A stretch of 64,000 bases of DNA, taken from NCBI RefSeq assembly GCF_018991925.1, contig NW_024737068.1, positions 6,327,001 to 6,391,000 on the forward strand, read 5' to 3'. The translations under genes were made by a program, and so were the position numbers. The notes below the pieces were generated by a model that saw only the letters and a program-made list of their open reading frames with translations, made no database searches and was not told the DNA's origin. Each line of letters opens with the position of its first letter. Within the stretch, counting starts at the first letter, position 1. The DNA comes from Homarus americanus (Eukaryota; Arthropoda; Malacostraca; Decapoda; Nephropidae). Shown one piece after another: positions 35,991 through 46,764 of this stretch.

Positions 35991-36169
35991 AGCGGAAGAC
36001 TAAAAATGTACCAACAATAAACAAACATCTGCGACTGACTGCAATATCTCCCCTCCTTCCATCCATCCATCCACCTTATCTACCCTCCGTTGACCTTTGA
36101 ACTCTGACCTCTCTAAAAAATCGAGGGAAGTGGGAGTTTCATATCACTCTTCTGGTTTGGTTGACAAGT

Positions 36170-36515
36170 GGAGAGAAGGAGGGAGGAAGGGTGTGTGGAT
36201 GGAAGGAAGGAGGGAGGGAGAGTAAGTGGAAGAATGTGGAAGAAGGAATGGGAGTGGAGTAATGGAAGAATGAGAAGAAAGTGAAGGAAAGTGAACGGAA
36301 GGAGGATTGAGGGAAGTGGAGAAGGAAGAGGGGAGGAAGAAGTGGAAGAAGGAAGAGGAGATAGAACAGAGGATGGAAGGAGGAGAGAATTAAGGGAAGG
36401 AAGAAAGAAGGGGAGGAAGAACAGAGGATGGAAGGAGGGGAGAACTGAGAGAAGGAAAATAAGGAAAATGGAAAGGAGATGGACAGGAAGAGAGATGGAG
36501 GGAGGAAGGATATAT
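36170..36515. repeat. Purine-rich GGAAGGAG region
   Basis: About 340 bases of A/G sequence. An internal duplication of AACAGAGGATGGAAGGAGG (36364, 36420) is visible. Confidence 0.75.
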
Positions 36516-36529
36516 TATAATACATATAT

Positions 36530-36814
36530 AAAATAAACATCAAATAACCTGAGCTTAACCTTATATCACTAATCCCTTATACTGACCTTTAGATACCATA
36601 CAGTACGTAACTCCTATAATACATTACAGTGTCATAAATGTCATGAAATACAGCAAACTACAGTAATGAATTTATTAAGGGTGAATCACTATTTAATTCA
36701 GCAAAGATCAGATACCTAATGATTGGTAACTAATCACAGTTCAGAGAGGTAATGATTGGTAGTTAATCATGTTAGAGATTAAATTGTCCACCGCATCATC
36801 ATTACCTGAGGGAT

Positions 36815-36815
<1 letters not shown>
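36530..36815. other. Spacer, nothing recognised
   Basis: A short echo AATGATTGGTAACTAATCA / AATGATTGGTAGTTAATCA (36718, 36751) is the only structure. Confidence 0.35.

Positions 36816-36817
<2 letters not shown>

Positions 36818-36880
<63 letters not shown>
36818..36880. repeat. (GT)n microsatellite
   Basis: About 31 GT units. Confidence 0.97.
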
Positions 36881-36881
<1 letters not shown>

Positions 36882-37088
36882 TCTGAATAACTCGGTGTGT
36901 CTGTCTGTCTTCCACGTATTTTGAATAAATTTAACCCTATCACTATCATTAACTGAATAATTAAGTCTGTAGGTCTATCATGTCTGTCACTTTTTTCTCT
37001 CTGACACACAAACATACGAATACACAAATCATTTCTCTTTCTCACAATAATTAACACACACACAAATGAGTGCAAAACAAAGTACATG

Positions 37089-37092
<4 letters not shown>

Positions 37093-37142
<50 letters not shown>
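37093..37142. repeat. (CT)n microsatellite
   Basis: About 25 CT units. Confidence 0.97.
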
Positions 37143-37144
<2 letters not shown>

Positions 37145-37333
37145 GGCTAGGTAGGAACTAATGAGAAACTGTCACTTACAAGGGGGCAATGAACTATCGC
37201 TTCAGTGAACACAGAAAAAATTATATAACGTGGGTTTATTTTTTTGAGAAGAGAATTTACCAGGAACACGTTTAAGAAAAATATGATCCTCAGTTATATA
37301 GTGATTAGCAGACATAAAAATATTGATTCTATG

Positions 37334-37336
<3 letters not shown>

Positions 37337-37428
<92 letters not shown>

Positions 37429-37430
37429 GT
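37337..37430. repeat. (AAT)n microsatellite
   Basis: About 31 AAT units. Confidence 0.98.
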
Positions 37431-37695
37431 AAAAATCCTAGTAACTCATATATATTTTTCTGAAACAAACAATATATATATTTTACTATGAATACTGATA
37501 TTTGAACATAAAAAATTAAACTTAATATATTCCAAATTAATGTATTCGACATCCGTTTTTTTTTTAATTTTTCACCTTTACTGTTTGATGTTAATAAAGG
37601 TTTGTGGTTAATGATAAGTCAGAACTATGTGTGCATTATATGTTGTGTTAATAGTGTTGTGAATAATGTAGAGTATTAATGATAACTTCGATACA

Positions 37696-37760
<65 letters not shown>
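37696..37760. repeat. (CT)n microsatellite
   Basis: About 32 CT units with one TTT interruption. Confidence 0.96.
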
Positions 37761-37761
<1 letters not shown>

Positions 37762-37764
37762 ATA

Positions 37765-38160
37765 TATATATTCACTTTCCTTTCTCTCTCTTTTTTTCGT
37801 TCTGTCTGTTTGTATATATGTGTCTTACCCAATAATTTCTGTCTATTAACCGTTTAATTATTTATTTTATCTCTAGATTAAGCTGTCTGTCTTTCTCGGT
37901 CTCTGTCTATTTTCCATCCCTCTCTCTCTCTCTCCAACTCTCTCTATCTCTTCCTCCATCTCAGTTTGTCTATTATTCTTATCCCCCTTTCTTTCTCTCT
38001 TCCTTTACGCTTGTTACGTTTGTTTGTTTGTGTATTTGAGTTTCTGTTCGTTTGCGTGTCTGTCTGTCTGCCTGTCTAAATGTGTCTATGTGTAAGTTTT
38101 CTAATCTTTCAACCTGTCCTTAAATCTATCTATCTATCTATCTATCTATCTACCAGTCGT
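37765..38160. other. Pyrimidine/TGTCTG-rich spacer with (ATCT)n
   Basis: Includes (ATCT)n at about 38126-38152 and TGTTTGTTTG runs. No gene. Confidence 0.5.
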
Positions 38161-38167
38161 TGAATCG

Positions 38168-38168
<1 letters not shown>

Positions 38169-38202
<34 letters not shown>
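38169..38202. repeat. (GT)n microsatellite
   Basis: About 16 GT units. Confidence 0.94.
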
Positions 38203-38203
<1 letters not shown>

Positions 38204-38254
38204 TCGACATTACAGCATCATTTGGTATATATACTCAGCCTCTCTCACAGGTCT

Positions 38255-38765
38255 TGGAGGAGGGAGGAAGGGAGGGAGGGGGAGAGGGAGGGGAGGGGAG
38301 GGAGAGGGAGGAGGGGAAGAGGGGGTCTTCTTAGCGCTTAGCACGTTTTTCCCTTAATTGGCGGGTGAGAGAAGTGGTAGAGATGAGGAGTATGGAGAGG
38401 GCGGTGGGTGGGTGGGGTTGGGTGGCGGGGGTGGGGTGGGGTGGCGTGGGGGGGTGGGGTAAGCAGGAAAGACGAGGGAATGGAGAGAGGAAGAAGGTGA
38501 ATGGATGATGGAAGGAAAACGCGGAGAGGGAAAGGGAGGAAGGGGAGGTGAGAGGTAGAGGAAGAGAAAGAAGTGGGAAATAGAGGGAGAGGAAGGGGAA
38601 GAGAGATAAAGTGGGGTAGGTGAAGGGCTTGGATAAGGAGGGGGAGAGAGAGGAAGCAGGGAAGTAGAGAGGGAAGAGAAGAGAGACAGAGTGGAGTAGG
38701 TGAAGGGAAGAGGAAAGGGAGAGAGAGAGAAAGCAGAGAAGGAGAGAGGGAGGGAGAGGAGATGA
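38255..38765. repeat. G/A-rich region with GGGG runs
   Basis: GGAGGGAGGGG sequence (38255-38320), a GGTGGGGTGG block (38400-38465) and AGGGAGAGAG blocks to 38760. Dense G-runs make quadruplex formation plausible. Reverse-strand Pro/Ser/Leu frames are artefacts. Confidence 0.75.
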
Positions 38766-38819
38766 GAAGCAGCGTTGTGGAAATCACCAATTTTATTCAT
38801 TTTTATTTTATTCACAACC

Positions 38820-38960
38820 ACACTATCACCACCACCACTACCACCATCACAGCCATCACCACCGCCACAGCCACCACTACCACCATCACAGCCATCACCA
38901 CCGCCACAGCCACCACTACCACCATAACAACCACTATTACCACTATCACCACCCTACCAC
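38820..38960. repeat. CAC-rich array with a 39-bp tandem duplication
   Basis: CCACCACTACCACCATCACA followed by GCCATCACCACCGCCACAG is repeated twice exactly, then decays. Confidence 0.85.
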
Positions 38961-39125
38961 CAACAAATCACCAAGCTGTCCTCTAATGAAAAAGACCAAT
39001 TATCGCTCTGGCTTTGGTAGTACGGCCCCCACGCCCCCATAAGCTGGCTGGAGCCGAATTAACCCCTGATAATTACTGGTGCAGCCGGCTGAGTCAGCTT
39101 TGTTCAGGTTCAAGTCGTACAATAA

Positions 39126-39371
39126 GAGGTTCACTGGTTCATGCCATATATTTATGGGTCTACTGATTCATACCATTCATTGTAAGGTTCACTGGTTCAT
39201 ACTACACACTGAGGGTTCACAGGTTCATACCACACATAAAGGGTTTCACTAATCCATCTTCACACTGAGGGGTTCACTGATTCATACCATCCATTGTAAG
39301 GTTCACTGGTTCATACTACACATTGAAGGATTCACTGATTCGTAACACACATACAGAGGTTCACTGATCCA
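39126..39371. repeat. ~32-bp minisatellite (GGTTCACTGGTTCATACCAC type)
   Basis: About eight units: GGTTCACTGGTTCATAC(C/T)A plus CACATTGAAG, with variants. Note that GGTTCACTGGTTC superficially resembles a pol III B box but recurs as a minisatellite. Confidence 0.85.
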
Positions 39372-39374
39372 CAA

Positions 39375-40180
39375 AAAAAAAATCTATTGACAAGAGACTG
39401 CAAACTCAACACGATATACCAAAACCATCAATTTCTTTTAAAACCACATACCAGTGTTCCATGAAAGGGTTTAACATTAAGGAAACACAAAAGCTGGATA
39501 GTTCTTAATAGTCGTGAAAGTAAAGAAAAAAAAAGACCTATTCACCGCCCTTAAATCTGGCGTTGGTGGCTCTGAGTGATGATCGAAAGTTAAATGGGGT
39601 TTGTAGGGATCTCCCTGAAGAACGCGACTTGATGTTAGGGAAGTCATCTGTATTTATTTTGGTGGGTTGGTGACCTATACACACCCACCATCTCGGAGTC
39701 TAGTTGAGGGATTTTCTTGGGATTTTTGCCAGTGGGGATTGAGGGATTTATCCAAACATTATTATACTAACTACTACTACTATTACTACTACTATGGCTA
39801 CCACTAACACTACAACAACTAATAATACCACAATTATCATCATCATCAGAGCTACTACCATCACAACAACCCTACTACCAACACTTGACCAACCTCAACT
39901 ACTACCACCATTACTACAATTATATTTAACTCCACAACCACAAGATGTTGACACTATCAGGTGACTCGTCTTTAATCAAGTGAGAAAAAAAAATGTGGTA
40001 GCTGAGGCATCTACGAACAAATACAGTACAGTGTTTTTTCTCTTAAGGGAATACATTATTTGTTATGTTACAGTTTCAAAGATTCGTTTCTAGGTAAGGT
40101 ATAGTCTCAGTACAATTTCGAAACCATTTGCAGGAGCCATCAGTGTGTCGTAGTTGAAAAGTGTATTTACTTCGTGTGTG
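39375..40180. other. Spacer, no gene
   Basis: CTACTACTA/ACCACCA triplets at 39770-39920. Otherwise nothing. Confidence 0.4.
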
Positions 40181-40181
40181 T

Positions 40182-40182
<1 letters not shown>

Positions 40183-40257
<75 letters not shown>

Positions 40258-40274
40258 TAATAATAATAATAATT
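40183..40274. repeat. (AAT)n microsatellite
   Basis: About 30 AAT units. Confidence 0.98.
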
Positions 40275-40451
40275 AACGGTTTATTGAAAAAGTTCTGCAG
40301 CCCGAAGGCTGAAAATATACACTGGACATAAATGACTTATTACATACATTGGTGGTTTAACAAAAGCCTTCATTAGAGAAAGGTAAAGGAACATACAGTG
40401 AACATGCAGATTAATGTAGGTGTTGAACAGCAAACACGTAGTATAGTGACT

Positions 40452-40659
40452 CCCTCCCAGATGGTGTTAGGAGGGACCTCACGTGGTGCAGTAGTTCCCT
40501 CACAGGTGGTGTTATGAGGGACCTGACGTGGTGTAATAATTCCCTCACAGATGGTGTTATGAAGGACCTGACGTGGTGTACTAATTCCCTCACAGATGGT
40601 GTTATGAGGGACCTCACGTGGTGTAGTAATTCCCTCACAGATGGTGTCATGAGGGGCCT

Positions 40660-40666
<7 letters not shown>
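40452..40666. repeat. 45-bp minisatellite, ~4.8 copies
   Basis: Units begin at 40452, 40497, 40542, 40587 and 40632. Each contains CCCTCACAGATGGTGTTATG and AGGGACCTGACGTGGTG. Because 45 is divisible by three, a 15-residue repeat peptide appears in frame; I regard it as an artefact. The array ends directly at a (GT)n microsatellite. Confidence 0.95.

Positions 40667-40719
<53 letters not shown>
40666..40719. repeat. (GT)n microsatellite
   Basis: About 27 GT units joining the 45-bp array to the 372-bp repeat. Confidence 0.97.
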
Positions 40720-40720
<1 letters not shown>

Positions 40721-41088
40721 TGCCAACTTATGCATGCACAAGAGTTCACCTGTGTGGTGGAGATACACCATGTGAGGCATGAGTCACTTCACCGAGGACA
40801 CTGTGCAATATGGTAAAACATGGAAAAAAGGTTAACCGCTTCACCTCTTGCGGTTTTCCAGAAATTCCATTGTGGCGAGTTGACCATTTTTCCATTTTTC
40901 TCCACACTGTACAGAGTCCTTGGTAAAGTAACTTATGCCCCACCCTGTATATGTCTTCAAACACACCTGAACATTTTTGGTCTTAGTTTCAGGTAATAAA
41001 TCAGGTGTTATCACGTCTCCAGGTAGGTGAAGAATTTACCTAACGAACATTTAAACATTAAGAATGTGTATTAAAGTTTTATCCACAA
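40717..41088 (-). repeat. ~372-bp dispersed repeat, copy B (inverted)
   Basis: Reverse complement of 30262-30634 along its full length. It is bounded by (GT)n arrays on both sides (40666-40719 and 41090-41143). Contains the MITE copy at 40764-40949. Confidence 0.85.
40764..40949 (-). mobile_element. mariner-like MITE, copy B (186 bp)
   Basis: Same length as copy A and inverted. It begins TACACCATGTGAGGCATGAG and ends with GCCCCACCCTGTA. TIRs and internal sequence correspond base by base with few differences. TA borders are conserved. Confidence 0.75.

Positions 41089-41089
<1 letters not shown>

Positions 41090-41143
<54 letters not shown>
41090..41143. repeat. (GT)n microsatellite
   Basis: About 26 GT units. 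Confidence 0.97.
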
Positions 41144-41145
<2 letters not shown>

Positions 41146-41149
41146 TTCA

Positions 41150-41430
41150 AAGTGTTTTTATTTGCCTCCATAATAAGGCCAACTTTGAACTCCTACAGGA
41201 AGCTGTTAAAAAAATCCCATAAATTCATTAAAAGAAATTATAACCGGAAACACAAATATATTTTATTCAGACAGTTCTGGTGAATCGGTTTATTTTAGAG
41301 TACTGTTCATGCAAATTATCTGCATTACCATATTGGAAATATATATATTTTGTTAAGGCTTTATGGAGGAATTATAATTTCATTAATATAATTTATTCGT
41401 TTCAATTTTGAAAAAAATAAATGATCTGGT
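41150..41430. other. AT-rich spacer, nothing recognised
   Basis: A 62-codon open frame continues out of the (GT)n array; no recognisable motif. Confidence 0.35.
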
Positions 41431-41432
41431 TT

Positions 41433-41435
<3 letters not shown>

Positions 41436-41509
<74 letters not shown>

Positions 41510-41590
41510 TATTACACATACATAAATACATACATACATATGTACATAGATACATACATACATACACACATACATACATACATAGGTACA
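41436..41590. repeat. (AT)n followed by (ACAT)n
   Basis: About 35 AT units (41436-41505), then degenerate ACATACAT to 41590. Confidence 0.95.
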
Positions 41591-41823
41591 CACATGATGT
41601 AGACGAAGCGAGATAGATAGATCAACAGATAGACAAAGAGACAAAGAGACAGACACATACATAACTACGTAGAAGAAGGAGAGACAGAGGTAAGCAAGGG
41701 TGGTCTCTGTACCTCCGTCTTGGGCCATTAATTCCCCCTTGAGTATAATGAAGCTCTTATTCCTTACTACTTTATTAAGGCTAACAAGATAGAGTGAGTC
41801 ACCTTCTCCCTCATACTGTTACC

Positions 41824-41826
<3 letters not shown>

Positions 41827-41869
<43 letters not shown>

Positions 41870-42125
41870 GATATTGGGATAGAGCGAGAAAAGAGGGAGA
41901 TAGAGGAGAGAGAGATTGAGAGAGCCAGAAAGACAGAGGAGGCGATAGTGAGAGAGATAGAGAAAGGGACATTTGGATAACGAGAAAGAAGAGAGAGATA
42001 AAGGAGAGAGAGATTTAAAAAGAATGAACCAGACAGACAGAGGAGGGGAAATAGTGAGAGGAATAAAGAAAGGGGCACTGAGAGAGAGAGAAAGACAGGA
42101 TAGCGGAACAAAGAGAGAGAAAAAG
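41827..42125. repeat. (GA)n and purine-rich region
   Basis: (GA)n at 41827-41865 followed by degenerate GAGAGATAGAG sequence. A ~110-base duplication is visible (GGGATATTGGGATAGAGCGA at 41868 and GGGACATTTGGATAACGAGA at 41966). Confidence 0.8.
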
Positions 42126-42303
42126 AGATACTTCCCTAGTTTGGATTGTGTTGTCTGGAATTACAATCTTGTTTCCGTGTCTGTGTCTGAATTTTTGTCT
42201 GTCATTTTTTTCTGTTTCTGTTCTACCTATTTCTCTCTGTCTTTCTCGGTGTGATTGTCAGTCTGTCTTTTTATTTTTAGTGGTTTCTATTTTGGCATTT
42301 CTT

Positions 42304-42306
<3 letters not shown>

Positions 42307-42362
<56 letters not shown>
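42307..42362. repeat. (CT)n microsatellite
   Basis: About 28 CT units. Confidence 0.97.
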
Positions 42363-42364
<2 letters not shown>

Positions 42365-42444
42365 GACATAATATCAACATCCTCCGATAAATCTTTCCCC
42401 AGAAGACAAAAGCCTCAGTGACCTTGATTACCTTTGTCTCGTCT

Positions 42445-42670
42445 CAGATGAAAGTTTCCCTCGGAGGATATGAAAGTTTACCCCTGAACAGTGAGTGAAA
42501 GTTTCCTTAAGATAAAGTGAAAGTAATATCCCTTATGATCAAGTGAAATGTTATCCCTTAAAATAAAAGGAAAGTTTGTCTCTAAGTTTCCTTCAAAGTA
42601 GAGAAAATTTATCTCAATATCATATGAAAGTTTCCTGGTGAACAAGTAATAAATTTATCTCTTTAGCTCA
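42445..42670. repeat. Degenerate ~32-bp repeat (GTGAAAGTTTCCCTTAAGAT type)
   Basis: GAAAGTTT(C/A)C recurs at about 42449, 42472, 42497, 42570 and 42627 with AT-rich linkers. Confidence 0.55.
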
Positions 42671-42674
42671 AATG

Positions 42675-42885
42675 ATTGTGGGTTTTTTTTTCAAAGTTCA
42701 CAGGGAAATGTTTTGGGGAAGTAAAGAGAGAGGACACAAAAATCGTCCCAGGGTAGAACAGGCAGTTATGGTCACAGAACTGTCCTGACACCATGTTGGC
42801 AGCGCCCTCTGTGTTGTAGTTACCGGTAGAAAGTTAGAAAGCTTTCTGCTGAATTCTGTTTGGGGAAAATGTGACGAACAGCTCA
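42675..42885. other. Short spacer, nothing recognised
   Basis: No feature supported. Confidence 0.3.
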
Positions 42886-42889
42886 AGAA

Positions 42890-43005
42890 ACCTGGCGAAC
42901 TTTCGTCTGGCGTAGCTTCCTAAAGCATCTTAAATTTATCTTGTGCGGAGGGAAGGTGAGCGCACGTCCGTCTGGCGTAATGGTGCCACAAGTCCTCGTT
43001 AGAGG
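42890..43005 (+). repeat. Dispersed GTCTGGCG repeat, two cores
   Basis: GTCTGGCGTAGCTTCC at 42905 and GTCTGGCGTAATGGTG at 42970, 65 bases apart, as in the 31.4-kb array. Confidence 0.75.
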
Positions 43006-43076
43006 AGGTCAGTGAACCGGGGGTGTGTTGACCACTCTAGGCTGAGCTAACGACCGTGTTGGCTTTCTGTCGCTGT

Positions 43077-43222
<146 letters not shown>

Positions 43223-43605
43223 GAAATGTGTGTTTATATACCAATGCGTAAGTGTGTATAACAAATAACTTTCTAATTTCATATTTTTACAGTCATCTGA
43301 GTTTTATTATCAAATTTCTAAATAAGTGAAGGAAAAATACAGTAGCAGCCAGGTGTGGTGCAGAGACCTGATACCCGCAGCCACTTTTCTCAACGTCGTT
43401 TCCATTTACGAAGAAAATGAATCACAACTGGTATAAGTTTTTTTCCTGGCCAATTTTTTCCCGAAAACCGAACATTTCTTTTTCCAGGAATTTTCAAACG
43501 GTGTCATTTTTGTTGCCGTCGTTTTTCTACAATATATTTTTGTTAAGATCGTCATCACATTATAATTTGCTTATTAATATCTCTCAAGTAGCAGTAATAG
43601 TTTAA

Positions 43606-43619
43606 GTAGTAGTAGCAGC

Positions 43620-43682
<63 letters not shown>
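43606..43682. repeat. (TAG)n microsatellite, left flank of the retroelement
   Basis: About 25 AGT/TAG triplets with two AGC interruptions, ending where non-repetitive GGGAGCGAGAATTTC begins. It is in the same register and strand as the (GTA)n that follows the element at 47515. Confidence 0.95.
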
Positions 43683-43683
<1 letters not shown>

Positions 43684-43684
<1 letters not shown>

Positions 43685-43760
43685 GAGCGAGAATTTCACA
43701 GTGTGTCGATGAACGTTTGATGTCACCTTGAGCATCATCGCCGACGGCTCTTCTCATTCC
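43684..43760 (+). other. Possible structured 5' end of the retroelement RNA
   Basis: GGAGCGAGAA (43684-43693) can pair with TTCTCATTCC (43751-43760) with one mismatch and one G-U pair. Inside it, GTCGATGA (43705-43712) pairs with TCATCG..GAC (43735-43745) with a two-base bulge. The stem starts within a base or two of the element boundary. R2-group elements carry self-cleaving HDV-like ribozymes in this position. I could not fit the full HDV double pseudoknot here, so only the nested stems are claimed. Confidence 0.35.
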
Positions 43761-44035
43761 TTACGACATTAAACGCAAATATTGATCGTGTTCACCGGCG
43801 ATCTACAAGTAAGCCAGTGAGTGTTTGAATGGTGGGTGGCTGGAGTTGCCAAGTGTCAGTGCCAGTGTGTCGATAGGCCTACCCTAGCAAGGGTGGCATC
43901 GCGACTCTCGCCCCTATGGGGCCAAGTGCCTCAAGTAACGGCCACTCCATGTAATGTCGGCCGACCCAGTGAGTATATATAACTAATGTTACATCAGCGA
44001 GACCATAGAAATGGTGGCTATCTCTACCAAAGTGA

Positions 44036-44206
44036 CATAATCAAGTGTTAGGTGTGACAATTCTTGCTCCCAGTGGATTATTCTCATGTGTGGATTATCG
44101 TCCACATGGGGGGTGCCCGACACAACCACACGCGCGCGTATGCCCTTACTGTACGGACACCACAGGCCAGGCCGTCACTTCTGTGCCTCATACGCATAAG
44201 ATCTAG
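44036..44206 (+). other. Leader segment with CPYC...HTH in frame with the ORF
   Basis: In the same frame as the main ORF, and separated from it by one TAG (44204-44206), an open stretch encodes SCVDYRPHGGC and VCPYCTDTT...PHTH, a C-x2-C...H-x-H arrangement. R2-group proteins begin with zinc fingers. This may be a lost N-terminal extension, a separate leader peptide or chance. Confidence 0.3.
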
Positions 44207-44278
44207 TTTCTTCGTCCGTATGGGCCCAATAGCAGAGGTCGGAGGCGGAAATATCTGTCGCCCAAGGTGCTGGTCACT

Positions 44279-46069
44279 ATGCCTGGCAACAGTCTTTGCT
44301 GCGTCTGTGCTAGCCCGAACCAAAACTGCACAAACTGTCGTTGTGCGAGAAACAATCGATCATGTGTGGATTGCAGGAAGCTAGACCAGTGTCGGAACCC
44401 ACGTGGCAGGGAGCCGACACAGGCGGCCACAGTGGATATCGCCGGGACCCAACCACCCGATGATATCCGAAATGATAGCAGTGAGTCTACTCAACTCGAA
44501 AATGTAGTACTAATAAATGCTGCTCCCTCAGTAGCAGGTGTCCAGGAGGAGAATGAGAGACAGCCGCCTCAGTGGAAAGGCATGTCGATGGAAAATGCAG
44601 GCGTATGGGTCAAAGAAACCTACTCAGAAATTGTTAAGTGGTCGCCCGTTAACTTATTTGAACCACCCAAGTGTGCGGCCACCAAAGAAATGATTCGGGA
44701 GATGACTTTCTTCATGACTGATTACACTCAGGACCGCTTCCTCGCCCCCCTAGCTCTTCAAATACTGGCAATAATACCACATCTATTTTGTCAGAGGACA
44801 CACACAAAGGCTAAGCACAAAGAAAATGTGGCAGCAATGAAGAGAAGATCGACAATGTGGCGGACTGGGGCCCTAGATGATCTCCTATGTGAAGCAAGAA
44901 CACTGCAGGAGAGACTAAAATCTACGGGTGACGGAAAGCAAAACACCGATGACGTGGCAAGAAAATTTGGAAACAAAATGCGTGTGGGAAAAGTGTCTCT
45001 CGCGGTAAGATCTCTCACTCAGGAATCTTCCGGTGGGGTGATGCCAATAAACAGAGCGACATTAGATCTATTGAAAGAGAAACATCCCCCTGCAAGTGAA
45101 GTTGAAGGCATCAGGCTCCATGGTGACTATATCCCACCAAATGCTGTCCTGTTCGAGAAAATAACAGGAAAGATGGTGTGGAAAAAGGCACTGAAGACTC
45201 GTGGAGGAGCCGGCCCTTCAGGTCTGGATGCAAACGGTTGGAGAGTAATCCTCAGCACAAACAAGTTTGGCCCTGTAGCAAGCGATCTCTGCACTGCCAT
45301 TGCCGCCCTTGCAAGAAAGCTTGCATCCTCTTGCTGCCATCACCTCCAGGCCCTGACGGCCTGCTGCCTTATTCCTCTGGAAAAGAAACCAGGATGTAGA
45401 CCTATAGGGGTGGGGGAAGTGCTGAGGCGGATTATCGGAAAGTGCATAATGGAGGTGGTAAAGGACGATGTCAGGGCAGCAGCAGGGAACCTACAAGTGT
45501 GTGCTGGCCACCAGGCTGGTGGGGAGGCGGCCATTCACGCTATGAGATTGATATTCGAGCAGCGTGATTGTGAGGCCGTTCTCCTGGTGGATGCTTCAAA
45601 CGCATTCAACATACTTAACCGCAAGGCTGCACTGCACAACATCAAGATCAAGTGTCCTAGCTTTGCGATGTATGTTGAAAATTCGTATAGGAATCCATCA
45701 GACCTCTACATAGTAAACAATAAGGCTCTACGAGGTGATACCATCCTACAGTCGACTGAGGGAACAACACAGGGGGACCCCGTTGCAATGGCAATGTATG
45801 CAATAGGCCTATCAGTGCTCCAACAAGAAATAAAGTTTGAAACAACTGGGGTCAAACAAGTGGCATATGCTGATGACCTCACAGGAGCAGGAAAAGTGGA
45901 GGACATCAAAAAGTGGTGGGACCTGGTAACATCGCGAGGTCCACAAATAGGGTACCACCCAAACGCCAGCAAATCCTTCCTCATCGTGAAGCCAGATCAT
46001 TATGATCGGGCTTTGGAGGTTTTCGGCGAAAGTGAGGTCAAAATAATAAGGACGGCCAAAGACATCTAG
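44279..46069 (+). pseudogene. Retroelement ORF, part 1: Cys-rich N-terminus and reverse transcriptase
   Basis: 596 codons from the first ATG in the frame. Residues 7-38 form a Cys-rich knot (Cys7, 8, 10, 17, 20, 22, 29, 32, 38), probably for nucleic-acid binding. The reverse transcriptase follows: GGAGPSGLDANGW (about 309-321), PLEKKPGCRPIGVGEVLRR (fingers), motif A LLVDASNAFNILN with Asp438, the TTQGDPVAMAMYA block (motif B), and motif C YADD at residues 530-533 (45866-45877). A GYHPNASKS block follows in motif D/E position. All catalytic aspartates are present. The frame ends at TAG 46067-46069, but homologous sequence (LGAVIGTTDF) continues at once in another frame, so a single-base shift near 46058-46064 broke the ORF. 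There is no apurinic endonuclease domain upstream, which fits an RLE-type element. Confidence 0.88.
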
Positions 46070-46764
46070 GCGCAGTAATTGGCACTACGGACTTCAAGAC
46101 CCAGTACGTATCGGGAAAGGTGAATGAGTGGGTTAGCGAAATCCAAGCTCTATCGGAGATCGCTAACACAGAGCCACATGCGGCCTTTGCAGCATTCACC
46201 CATGGAGTCAAGCATCGTTGGAACTACCTGATGCGTACCATCCCTGAGATCGGACCCCTCCTCCACCCTTTGGAAGAAGCAATCAGGGTCAAGTTCATTC
46301 CCAAACTAGTGAAACACCCTGACTTAACCCGAGCAGAAAGAACACTTCTTGCACTTCCACCAAGACTGGGAGGGATGGGACTAACTAATCCAGAGGAGAT
46401 TGCTGACTCTGAACATCAAAATTCACTTAAGCTCACGGCAGCCCTCACTGACCACATAATAGCCCAGAATGCAACAGGGGAAGTGGACACCAGCGAAGTT
46501 AATAAGATCCGTAGGTCCATTACAACAGATCGGCAGCACTGCCAAAATGACATGTTGCAGCAACTATTGCTGCATGTTCCAGAAAATTTGACAAAAAAAG
46601 TAGCTATAGCGCAGGAGGTGGGCGCCTCGAACTGGTTAACTACGTTACCGATAAGGGCAAATGGTTTCAGCCTTAACAAACAAGAATTTACAGATGCCAT
46701 TGCTCTAAGGTACGGTTGGCCAGTAGATGGTTTGCCCTCCCAATGTGTGTGGCTCTCCCTATGA
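46061..46764 (+). pseudogene. Retroelement ORF, part 2: thumb/connector region
   Basis: Continues the polyprotein after the first frameshift. It starts with LGAVIGTTDF, then a helix-rich segment including HRWNYLMRTIPEI and ERTLLALPPRLGGMGLTNP, the usual thumb-to-endonuclease linker of R2-like proteins (the P-R-x-G-G-x-G-L motif is shared by many LINE reverse transcriptases). The frame is lost at about 46747 in a GTGTGTG run, two bases short of continuity with the next Cys. The stop at 46764 is a product of that shift. An internal ATG at 46120 is not a start. Confidence 0.8.

Noticed and set aside
39126..39371. GGTTCACTGGTTC as a tRNA B box
   Set aside because: It recurs eight times as the core of a 32-bp minisatellite with no A box.
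40514..40816. 100-codon frame with 15-residue DLTWCnNSLTDGVM repeats
   Set aside because: Direct translation of the 45-bp minisatellite running into (GT)n and the 372-bp repeat.
43684..43760. Hammerhead ribozyme at the retroelement 5' end
   Set aside because: GATGA is present, but the CTGATGA and GAAA core elements are not in the required arrangement.
44064..44384. 106-codon frame overlapping the retroelement ORF start
   Set aside because: Different frame from the Cys-rich/RT ORF and no recognisable motif; treated as a shadow of the 5' leader and ORF.
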